64,000 nt of DNA from CAXBES01 sp963974915 (GTDB lineage: Bacteria > Bacteroidota > Bacteroidia > Flavobacteriales > Flavobacteriaceae). This document shows positions 8,447 to 15,511 of this stretch, in pieces. Location of the stretch: positions 1-64,000 of the forward strand of contig CAXBES010000014.1 in assembly GCA_963974915.1 (NCBI GenBank). Reading direction: 5' to 3'. Each line of letters begins with the position of its first letter. Positions within the stretch are counted from its first letter, which is position 1. The notes beneath the pieces are model-generated. The model ran no database searches, was not told the DNA's origin, and was given only the letters and a program-made list of their open reading frames with translations. The translations under genes and the position numbers were made by a program.

Positions 8447-9145
8447 TTAATATTCCTCTAATTCCTGCCTTATGAGTCTACTCACTTTTGTAAGTCTTGC
8501 TAAGGCCCTTTGATAAGAGGTTATAACTCCATAACACGATTGATTATAGTCCAAACATATATTTCTGAAAGTTCTATCACTAACTATTTTAGCAATATCT
8601 GTTCTCACAATTGGGAAGGTAATCTCATCTTCGTAGTAGATATTTTCTATAAGGTATGGCTTAATGAATTCTGTTCGTTGATTATTGGCTTCCTCACCCA
8701 TCATTTCAACAAAGGCATAATCGTATCTGTACAGCTGAAATAGTTGTAAAATTAAAGAATCATTACTAAAAGCTTTAAAATCGCCAGTACTACTAAGAAC
8801 CTGAAACGTATTGTCATTTGGTAAAAATCGCACGTTATTAGATAGAGCATTCTGAGCTTGACCAAGTAAGGCAATACTATCCTGACTAAAACCTTTATGA
8901 AACTTAAAAATTACCTCTATCCCATTAATCTTACTTTGATAAGATTGTATATCACTTCGCATTTGAATTGAATCTACACGAATGTCTTCTTGTAATCGCT
9001 TCAGGTAATTTTGGTAATCTGTCCGAGCCGATTTCTTCTGCTCCCAATCATTGAGCGCAAATGAGAGCGAAATACCAATTATTATAATTATAATTTCTAT
9101 AAAATAGCTTCCTATTCTTTTAAAGAAACTTTTTTTCTTGGCCAT
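8447..9145 (-). CDS. DUF6090-like membrane-anchored protein
   Basis: 232 aa. A short basic N-terminus (MAKKKSFFKRIG) precedes one transmembrane segment of consecutive isoleucines (about 13-30) ending SLSFALNDWEQKK, the signature of the DUF6090 family of flavobacteria. The rest is a soluble, mostly helical region beginning YLKRLQEDIRVD, predicted periplasmic. Function of the family is unknown. The gene stands alone; the spacers on both sides exceed 290 bp. Confidence 0.7.
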   Translation of the reverse strand: MAKKKSFFKRIGSYFIEIIIIIIGISLSFALNDWEQKKSARTDYQNYLKRLQEDIRVDSIQMRSDIQSYQSKINGIEVIFKFHKGFSQDSIALLGQAQNALSNNVRFLPNDNTFQVLSSTGDFKAFSNDSLILQLFQLYRYDYAFVEMMGEEANNQRTEFIKPYLIENIYYEDEITFPIVRTDIAKIVSDRTFRNICLDYNQSCYGVITSYQRALARLTKVSRLIRQELEEY

Positions 9146-9609
9146 AGATGTAGTTTTAGGATTTTAGAACTTTTACAAGCATTACAAACATATTAATTTT
9201 TTAAAATAAGACCTTAATAAAAAATTTATCCACCTGTAGTATAGTTTTAACGGACTCGTCTCTTTTATTTCTGAAAAATTAGATCAAATATTAAGCATAA
9301 TATCCCAACACCTTAGTAGAAGATTGGCTACAACAATAAAAATCCCTGATCAATTAAACTCCGCCGCAAGGGCGGGATTTGAGCTTAGTAAAAACACCCA
9401 TAATCAAAAAAAGCCTCTCCACTTCGGCTCCGCTCAGTGCAGGCTTCAGGAAAAGCTTCTCATCGGTTTGTAATTCCGTATTTAGTACGGAACTAAACCA
9501 CGTAACACAATTAAGTGTCACAACACAACATTGTCATTCCGCACTTGCTGCGGAATCCCATCAAAAGTAATAAGTTTTTGATGAGATGCCTTCCTCCGAA
9601 GGCATTTTG
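9146..9609. repeat. hairpin-rich non-coding spacer
   Basis: No gene supported. The right half is a string of short inverted repeats: CCGCC/GGCGG (9361-9375), TTCCGTA/TACGGAA (9474-9492), ATTCCGCA/TGCGGAAT (9536-9556), CATCAAAA/TTTTGATG (9559-9583) and ATGCCTTC/GAAGGCAT (9586-9605). The ATTCCGCA unit with following GAATCCCATC resembles dispersed intergenic repeats of flavobacteria. The last hairpin lies just past the 3' end of the tRNA and may help end its transcription. The left half (9146-9350) is A+T-rich with nothing recognised. Confidence 0.55.
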
Positions 9610-9683
9610 CGGTCTGGACGAGACTCGAACTCGCGACCCCCTGCGTGACAGGCAGGTATTCTAACCAACTGAACTACCAGACC
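9610..9683 (-). tRNA. tRNA-Asp (GTC)
   Basis: 74 nt cloverleaf on the minus strand: acceptor stem GGTCTGG/CCAGACC, D-arm with AGTTCAGTTGGTTAGAAT, anticodon loop CTGTCAC giving anticodon GTC, T-arm with GTTCGAGTC, and discriminator G (the Asp identity base). The 3' CCA is not encoded (GCA follows). It stands alone rather than in a cluster. Confidence 0.95.
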
Positions 9684-9927
9684 GTACTTACTGTTATAGA
9701 CTAAAAGTATGTCTTTTATTTTTGACCTTTTTAGCGGACTTGTCCGTCGAAGCGATTTTTGTATCGCGTAGGCGGGGGCAAATATACTACTCCCTTTTAT
9801 TTTCGCAAACTCTTTATTGAAATATTTTTAATAAAAATAATATTCCCTTAACTCTTGATGTTAAAGACTGCTAAATTTTCGACTAAAACTCATCAGGTTC
9901 AGTATATTAGAGTAAAATGATACAGCT

Positions 9928-10080
9928 ATGAAAGATTCAAACAAAAACAACAAAGAAGAAGAAAACATTAACATTGAAGAAAGTGCTATAAACCACAAGG
10001 CTAACAAATCTGATGGTAAAGAAATAAATCCACAGGTGGAACAACGAAGAGAACAGCATCAACCAAGAGACAATGCCTAA
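9928..10080 (+). CDS. small hydrophilic protein (50 aa)
   Basis: Begins MKDSNKNNKEEENIN and ends QPRDNA. Very rich in Lys, Glu, Asn and Gln, no hydrophobic segment, probably disordered. No ribosome site is obvious, as is usual here. It is followed 11 bp later by a second short gene with a similar start (MKDKNKDKK), suggesting a co-transcribed pair or an old duplication. No function recognised. Support is an intact frame, the paired arrangement and protein-like codon use. Confidence 0.5.
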   Translation: MKDSNKNNKEEENINIEESAINHKANKSDGKEINPQVEQRREQHQPRDNA

Positions 10081-10091
10081 TAAATTATGCT

Positions 10092-10223
10092 ATGAAAGAT
10101 AAGAACAAGGATAAAAAGAACGATAAAGTTGATAGCTTAGATCCTGAAACGATCAAAGGACCGCAAAAAAGGAAACACCAAAATCAATACGGAGATCAGG
10201 ACGACACGCCGAGAGTACAATAG
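10092..10223 (+). CDS. small hydrophilic protein (43 aa)
   Basis: Begins MKDKNKDKKNDK and ends DDTPRVQ; charged and low in hydrophobic residues. It lies 11 bp downstream of another tiny gene of similar composition, and converges on the DUF58 gene with 18 bp between them. No known family recognised. Confidence 0.45.
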   Translation: MKDKNKDKKNDKVDSLDPETIKGPQKRKHQNQYGDQDDTPRVQ

Positions 10224-10241
10224 AATTGAAACTTACAATTT

Positions 10242-11174
10242 CTAACCTCCAAATTTAGATCGCTCGACCAAATATGTGGTTAAGATCTTATTAAAACTCT
10301 CGTTGATGTTGGTGGGAACGTATTTTATTCGATACTGAGCACACTTTAACTCCAGATCTTTAAAATACTCCCCCACAGCTTCCTCATACTGCTCTTTTAT
10401 GTTGTCGGCATATAGATTTACATGTTCGCCCGTTTCAACATCCACAAAACGCTTTGGTCTGTTCGAAAAATCGAACTGCAACTCCTTTTCTTTATCGTAG
10501 GTATGAAACAATACCACCTCGTGCTTGTTATATTTTAAATGCTGTAAGGCTTCAAATAATTTTATGGCTTCAGTATCACTCTGAAACATATCTGTAAACA
10601 GAAAAACTAAAGATCGTCTTTTAAGTTTTTCAGCTATCAAATGCAGATATTCATAAGTTTTAGTTTGAACGCCATCCACTTTTCCTGTAAGCGCCTCATT
10701 TAATTTTCCTAACAACATCTGGTGATGTCGCTCGCTCCCTTTTTCCGAAGCATAAAACTCATAACTATCACTATAAATACTCATTCCAACAGCGTCTCGC
10801 TGTCTTTTCAGTAAATTCATAATCGCCGCACAGGCCAAGGCCGAAAAACCTATTTTATTTAAAGAAGTAATATTAAACTCTTTTAACGCCGGATAATGCA
10901 TCGAACTACTATTATCAACTATTAAATGACACCGTAAATTGGTTTCTTCCTCGTAACGCTTAGTATATAACTTGTCGGTTTTAGCGTATAACTTCCAATC
11001 AATATGTTTAGTGCTCTCCCCATTATTGTAGATTTTATGCTCGGCAAATTCTGCAGAGAAACCGTGAAACGGACTCTTATGCAGCCCGGAAATAAACCCT
11101 TCAACCACTTGCGCAGCGAGTAACTCCAGGTTTTTAAATCCTGTAATTTCATTTATTTCTTTTTCAATGTTCAT
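10242..11174 (-). CDS. DUF58 / vWA-fold protein
   Basis: 310 aa. Contains the DUF58 core HIDWKLYAKTDKLYTKRYEE (58-77), followed by a vWA-like domain with a MIDAS-type DxSxS (D87-S89-S91 in VDNSSSM) and a second acidic strand FLFTDMFQS. No transmembrane helix, so cytoplasmic or peripheral. DUF58 proteins usually sit beside a MoxR ATPase and Bat-type membrane proteins; neither is present here, so this copy is an orphan. A chaperone or assembly role in metal- or peptide-dependent complexes is inferred from the family. Confidence 0.85.
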   Translation of the reverse strand: MNIEKEINEITGFKNLELLAAQVVEGFISGLHKSPFHGFSAEFAEHKIYNNGESTKHIDWKLYAKTDKLYTKRYEEETNLRCHLIVDNSSSMHYPALKEFNITSLNKIGFSALACAAIMNLLKRQRDAVGMSIYSDSYEFYASEKGSERHHQMLLGKLNEALTGKVDGVQTKTYEYLHLIAEKLKRRSLVFLFTDMFQSDTEAIKLFEALQHLKYNKHEVVLFHTYDKEKELQFDFSNRPKRFVDVETGEHVNLYADNIKEQYEEAVGEYFKDLELKCAQYRIKYVPTNINESFNKILTTYLVERSKFGG

Positions 11175-11439
11175 TTTGTTTACAATTCTTGAGTGGTAGG
11201 TTTATTGGTTATTTATTCATTTTTGGCTTGAACCAAAAACGAATCAAAAAATTCAAGAAGCTATTAAGGAAATTTTTTAGTGAAACTAAAAACCGTATAT
11301 CACTCTTGTCGTTTCATGCTCCACTTTTGCTTCGCAAAACGGAGTTTCACTTGAGTGAATACTATTTCTGAAATAGCTTCAACGTGGATGTCGTATTGAC
11401 ATAATTTCTATTAATTATTCACGCTCCCAACTTCCATCC

Positions 11440-11985
11440 TTATTTCATGATCCCATCAACAATACCATATTCCACACTCTCTTCGGCGCCCATCCAATGG
11501 TCCCGATTAAAATCTTTCATCACTTTGTCGAACTTCTGACCGCAATTTTTAGCTAATATCTTTGCACTTAACTCTTTGGTTTTTAAGATCTCCTGAGCCG
11601 TGATCTCAATGTCGCTTGCTTGTCCGCGTGCACCACCGCTAGGTTGATGAATCATCACCCGTGCATGTGGCTGAATAAATCGTCTACCCTTTTCACCTGC
11701 CGAAAGCAATATACTTCCCATAGAAGCCGCCAAACCTGTGCATATAGTAGACACCGGACTCTTAATAGACCGTATAGTATCGTACATTGAAAACCCTGAA
11801 GTAACATAACCCCCCGGACTATTGATATACAACTTGATCTCGTCCTTACTTATTGAATCTAAATACATTAAGCGATCAACAACGTGTTTAGCTGTTTTAT
11901 CATCTACCATTCCCCACAAGAAAATTGTGCGTTCTTCCAGTTGTTGATTATCAATTTTATCCTGTACTTTATTTCTTTTTTCCAT
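11440..11985 (-). CDS. ClpP-family serine protease
   Basis: 181 aa. Catalytic triad visible: S88 in GLAASMGS, H113 in MIHQPSGG and D162 in NRDHWM. The GG loop YINSPGGY (53-60) for substrate binding is present. It is shorter at the N-terminus than the typical ClpP of about 195-220 aa, and no clpX or tig lies beside it, so it is likely a second ClpP paralogue. It should form a barrel that degrades unfolded substrates fed by a Clp ATPase. Confidence 0.9.
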   Translation of the reverse strand: MEKRNKVQDKIDNQQLEERTIFLWGMVDDKTAKHVVDRLMYLDSISKDEIKLYINSPGGYVTSGFSMYDTIRSIKSPVSTICTGLAASMGSILLSAGEKGRRFIQPHARVMIHQPSGGARGQASDIEITAQEILKTKELSAKILAKNCGQKFDKVMKDFNRDHWMGAEESVEYGIVDGIMK

Positions 11986-12128
11986 ATTATAATTGCCCGT
12001 AACAAGGGATACTTTTGAGATTAAAATTCTTTTTTTCTTTTGGTCATTTTAAAGGCTACATAGATATTTTCTGAAACACAATTGAGAACCATCACAACGC
12101 TGCCGGACCTGAGAAAGCACTAAAATAA

Positions 12129-12156
12129 GAAAAGGCTCCCAAATGAGAACCTTTTC
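12129..12156 (-). terminator. terminator after trxA
   Basis: GAAAAGG-CTC / GAG-AA-CCTTTTC hairpin with a small bulge, about 25 bp past the trxA stop codon; the minus strand then carries a short T-rich run. Confidence 0.5.
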
Positions 12157-12178
12157 CAATACAAAATATTGTCAATTC

Positions 12179-12496
12179 TTAAAGGAGACTGTCAATTGCC
12201 TCTGCATATACATTTTTAGGAGCAACACCAACTTGTCGCCCTACTAGTTCTCCATTGTTGAATACTAAAACTGTAGGGATGTTTCTCACTCCGTATTTCG
12301 CCGCAAACTCCTGATTTGCATCTACATCTACTTTCCCAACAACAGCCTTACCATCGTATTCTTCACTAATTTGATCGATGATAGGTCCTACCATTCTACA
12401 AGGACCGCACCATGCCGCCCAAAAGTCAACCATTACCGGTTTGTCACTTTTTAATACTGTTTCTTCAAACGTTGCGTCTGTTATTTCTAAAGCCAT
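12179..12496 (-). CDS. trxA: thioredoxin
   Basis: 105 aa, full length for thioredoxin 1. Active site WCGPC with C30 and C33, and cis-Pro at P74 in NIPTVLVF. It reduces protein disulfides in the cytoplasm using electrons from thioredoxin reductase. It has its own promoter (-7 box at 12519-12526), so it need not depend on the upstream restriction cassette. Confidence 0.97.
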   Translation of the reverse strand: MALEITDATFEETVLKSDKPVMVDFWAAWCGPCRMVGPIIDQISEEYDGKAVVGKVDVDANQEFAAKYGVRNIPTVLVFNNGELVGRQVGVAPKNVYAEAIDSLL

Positions 12497-12518
12497 AATT
12501 TTAATTTTAATTACTATA

Positions 12519-12526
12519 CAAAAGTA
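12519..12526 (-). promoter_or_regulatory. -7 box of trxA
   Basis: Minus-strand TACTTTTG fits TAnnTTTG. The start would be about 12512, giving a short leader to the ATG at 12496. Confidence 0.5.
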
Positions 12527-12740
12527 GTCAAAAATTATTCCAATCCTTACAGGCTTAACATTAGTTTAGGCAATGCAAGTATTTGTTTTTGTTATTGTCC
12601 CACCTCAAATGTGAAGCGTTTATGATAACCATTATTTGAATATTATGGTTAGACGCGATTTTTGCTTGTTGACTGCATTGCTGTAATAATTTTCTTAGAT
12701 ATAATTGCGATTATTAAATGTTTGAAGTATGAGGTGAGGA

Positions 12741-13820
12741 TTATTTTATAAACCTTATCTGCAAATTAAGTTTGAAAAACTGTTGGTTATCTTCTATGTA
12801 TACTCTTCCAAAATCATGTCTAGTGCTACTTGCAGTTTCAAGCTTAGTATTGTTCAGCAAATAATCTTCAAATTCATTTCGATTATATATGTGGTAGCAT
12901 AGAATTTCGCCATCATCTTTAACAACTAAATAACCTCCTGTTGCATCTAGCTTACCTGTCCAAACTTTTGATGGCATCATTCCAAGAGCAATATCAGTTA
13001 AAAAGCGTTTGATTTTATATGTATAATAAGGATGTCGTGAATCAAGATTATATCCAAGTGGATTAATTCTTGATATTTCCTCAACTAAATCTACCATTTT
13101 AGAATGACCCGATGTAAAAAAGATGTATACAAGACCTGCAACTATACGAGGTAATGCACTATCAATTAACGTCAAATTATTTTCAAAAATCCTACTTTCG
13201 GCATGAATAAAATTCAACGCACCGGAATACTCTTTTAATTTATCAATTCTTTCTTTAATTTTACTTCTCGAATTTATAACATTAATACTCTCTACTTGAT
13301 GTTCTGTTAATATTACGTCTTGAATTTTGAATATGAAATTAGTGGTTTTTCCTGCGTTCAAAAGAGTAGAAGCACCTCCCAATTGAGATTTAATACTAAA
13401 ACCTAATTCGGGTGTAGTTCCCGTTCTCTGATCGTGTATAACAATTTTAATATCACTTTTCACTGATGATTTTGCTTTCAGGGAAAAACAATTAAATGAA
13501 TTAATAAAAATTTCAATTTCTGGAATAGAAAAAGTAGCCGAAGTACTCTCTTTTATTTTTGAAAGCAGAAAAACTGCCTTTTCTTGAAACTTATTTATTG
13601 AAATTCTAAATTCTTCATCTTCGCCTTTTACGATTACCAAATCGCTTTCATAGCTAAACACATAGCTCCCATTCGATTCATCACGTAGGATTTTGATGAT
13701 TGGAAAAATGAGGCTTTCGATAATATTTAAATCACTATCACCTGCAAAAAGTTTCTTGTCGGCGATGATTTTAAGAAGCGTATATACTTCGCTCCACTCG
13801 CCTCTATTTCCTGTTAACAT
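12741..13820 (-). CDS. HpaII-family type II restriction endonuclease
   Basis: 359 aa, the length of R.HpaII. The N-terminus NRGEWSEVYTLLKIIADKK and the C-terminal block with GGYLVVKDDGEILCYH and SSTRHDFGRVY match the HpaII restriction family (Pfam RE_HpaII), whose prototype cuts CCGG. It starts three bases after the stop of the cytosine methyltransferase gene, forming one transcription unit with it and vsr. Assignment rests on remembered family motifs; the CCGG specificity is inferred. Codon use is more A+T-rich than flanking dnaE. Confidence 0.85.
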   Translation of the reverse strand: MLTGNRGEWSEVYTLLKIIADKKLFAGDSDLNIIESLIFPIIKILRDESNGSYVFSYESDLVIVKGEDEEFRISINKFQEKAVFLLSKIKESTSATFSIPEIEIFINSFNCFSLKAKSSVKSDIKIVIHDQRTGTTPELGFSIKSQLGGASTLLNAGKTTNFIFKIQDVILTEHQVESINVINSRSKIKERIDKLKEYSGALNFIHAESRIFENNLTLIDSALPRIVAGLVYIFFTSGHSKMVDLVEEISRINPLGYNLDSRHPYYTYKIKRFLTDIALGMMPSKVWTGKLDATGGYLVVKDDGEILCYHIYNRNEFEDYLLNNTKLETASSTRHDFGRVYIEDNQQFFKLNLQIRFIK

Positions 13821-13823
13821 AAA

Positions 13824-15083
13824 TCACAAGATTCGTTTAATAATTTCATTTGCGGTAGCTTGAATAGCAGGAACAGCAACTGAATTTCCGAATTGTTTAT
13901 AGGCTTGAGCATCTGAAACTACAATTTTAAATTCATCAGGGAATCCTTGAAGTCTCGCCCACTCTCTTGGAGTCATTTTACGAATTCCTTCTCGATTAAC
14001 TTCACCGGAAATATTTGTGACAGGTATAAAATTTGTAAGTCTATCATCTAGAATTAAATTTCTTTCACGCCCCATGCCACCACATACGACAGCGTTTGCC
14101 GTTCCATCTTTAGGAATAATTTCATAGCCGAAACCATTACCCTTGCTTTCATGCCGAGCCCGATGGTTTTTAAGTGTCTGCAAATAAACAGTTGACAAAT
14201 AATATTTTACGGACACTTCCTTCTCTTCAATTATATTTTCAAGCACAGCAGATGAATCTGTAGGTTTAGGATATTCGAATTCACTAATTCCCGTATCTTT
14301 TCTAAAACCAACTATAAAAATTCTTTCTCGGTTCTGAGGAACACCGAATTCCTTTGCATTTATTATCTGAGGATTGGGTACAAAATAGTTTAAATCTTCA
14401 CGTAACACATTTAAAATAGTAGATAAGGTCTTTCCACCATCATGGTTTCTTAATCCCTTAACATTTTCAAGAAAAATTGCTTTTGGCTTTTTTTGTTTTA
14501 TAATTTCGGCAACATCAAAAAATAACGTTCCTCTTGTATCTTCAAATCCACCGCGACGACCAGCTATTGAGAAAGCTTGACAAGGAAAACCGGCACATAA
14601 AACATCAAACTCATCCGGGATATAATTCTTAGTTTCTGGCATTGTTATATCGCCAAACGGTATTTCCCCAAAATTTGCCTTGTAAGTTTTCTTAGAATAT
14701 TTATCCCATTCACTTGTAAAAACACACTTACCCCCTAAATTTTGAAGGGCTAATCTAAATCCGCCTATTCCTGCGAACAAGTCAATAAATTTAAACTTAG
14801 GCTTTGCGTTGGGAGGAAACGGAATTAATTTTTTATTGTCAAATAGCAAATACTGAAGCGCTTCCTCTGCCACCTCATTTGTAATTTCGTCTTCAGGATT
14901 TTGTTTTAATAGAAATTGCCTAACATAAGACACAGCACCTTTTTTATAATATTGAGAAACCCCATTTATACTATTTTGAAGATAATGAGAATAAGAAGCT
15001 GCCATTGAATCAAAATTTTCAATCTTACCCAATTCAAAATCTATTTTCCCAATTTTTTGTTTTATTTTTTTCGATTCTCGCAT
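13824..15083 (-). CDS. DNA (cytosine-5-)-methyltransferase
   Basis: 419 aa. C5-methyltransferase motifs in order: I FIDLFAGIGGFR (99-110), IV GFPCQAFS with nucleophile C168, VI LENVKG (205-210), VIII QNRERIFIVGF (250-260), and IX/X with RMTPREWARLQGFP and QFGNSVAVPA. It protects host DNA from the adjacent endonuclease. About 95 residues precede motif I, more than in M.HpaII, and the first 50 bp overlap vsr. A later ATG (codon 27, 15005) would avoid the overlap, but neither start has a clear ribosome site. The target-recognition region lies between VIII and IX. Confidence 0.93.
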   Translation of the reverse strand: MRESKKIKQKIGKIDFELGKIENFDSMAASYSHYLQNSINGVSQYYKKGAVSYVRQFLLKQNPEDEITNEVAEEALQYLLFDNKKLIPFPPNAKPKFKFIDLFAGIGGFRLALQNLGGKCVFTSEWDKYSKKTYKANFGEIPFGDITMPETKNYIPDEFDVLCAGFPCQAFSIAGRRGGFEDTRGTLFFDVAEIIKQKKPKAIFLENVKGLRNHDGGKTLSTILNVLREDLNYFVPNPQIINAKEFGVPQNRERIFIVGFRKDTGISEFEYPKPTDSSAVLENIIEEKEVSVKYYLSTVYLQTLKNHRARHESKGNGFGYEIIPKDGTANAVVCGGMGRERNLILDDRLTNFIPVTNISGEVNREGIRKMTPREWARLQGFPDEFKIVVSDAQAYKQFGNSVAVPAIQATANEIIKRIL

Positions 15084-15489
15084 CTATAATTCTTTCTTCA
15101 ATTTTCGCTACACAAGATATTAAGTCTTTTTCAATTTCCTCTCCCCAAAATCTTAAAATTGTCCACCCTCTTTTTAACAATTCTTGGTTAACTTCTTCAT
15201 CCCTCTCAATATTCCTTTCAATTTTTTGATGCCAAAATTTAACATTGGTTTTATGGTCATGTTTTCTCTCTTTCCAATTTTTTCCATGCCAAAATTCACT
15301 ATCACAAAACAATGCAATTTTTAATCCTTTAAACGTAAAATCAGGTGTTCCATATACGGTCTTATCATTCTTCCTATATCTGTAACCCTTTGCCCAAAGA
15401 GCCTTCGCCAATTTAACTTCAATCTTAGAACCTTTATTCTTAACAGCGATCATATTTCTGCGCCGTTGTTCTTTAGTTAATTTATCCAC
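15034..15489 (-). CDS. vsr: very short patch repair (Vsr) endonuclease
   Basis: 151 aa, normal length. The Vsr signature TPDFTFKGLKIALFCDSEFWHG spans about residues 48-69, with the catalytic Asp in TPDF and the FWH segment. Vsr nicks DNA at T:G mismatches arising from deamination of 5-methylcytosine, so it fits the adjacent C5 methyltransferase, whose start lies within its last 50 bp. It begins 22 bp after the dnaE stop and so may be transcribed from the dnaE promoter. Confidence 0.93.
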   Translation of the reverse strand: MDKLTKEQRRRNMIAVKNKGSKIEVKLAKALWAKGYRYRKNDKTVYGTPDFTFKGLKIALFCDSEFWHGKNWKERKHDHKTNVKFWHQKIERNIERDEEVNQELLKRGWTILRFWGEEIEKDLISCVAKIEERIIDARIEKNKTKNWENRF

Positions 15490-15511
15490 TCCTGTAACTT
15501 TTACTACCCCC

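Noticed and set aside
9379..9570. 63-codon frame in the spacer left of tRNA-Asp
   Set aside because: Runs through several inverted repeats and has no protein-like pattern or start context.
11189..11371. 60-codon plus-strand frame between DUF58 and clpP
   Set aside because: A+T-rich, basic composition without a start site; the spacer holds only a weak TTGC/GCAA hairpin.
12741..15489. Restriction cassette as part of a larger mobile island
   Set aside because: No integrase, transposase or recognisable direct repeats at 12497-12740 or 15490-15511; only the three genes are foreign-looking.
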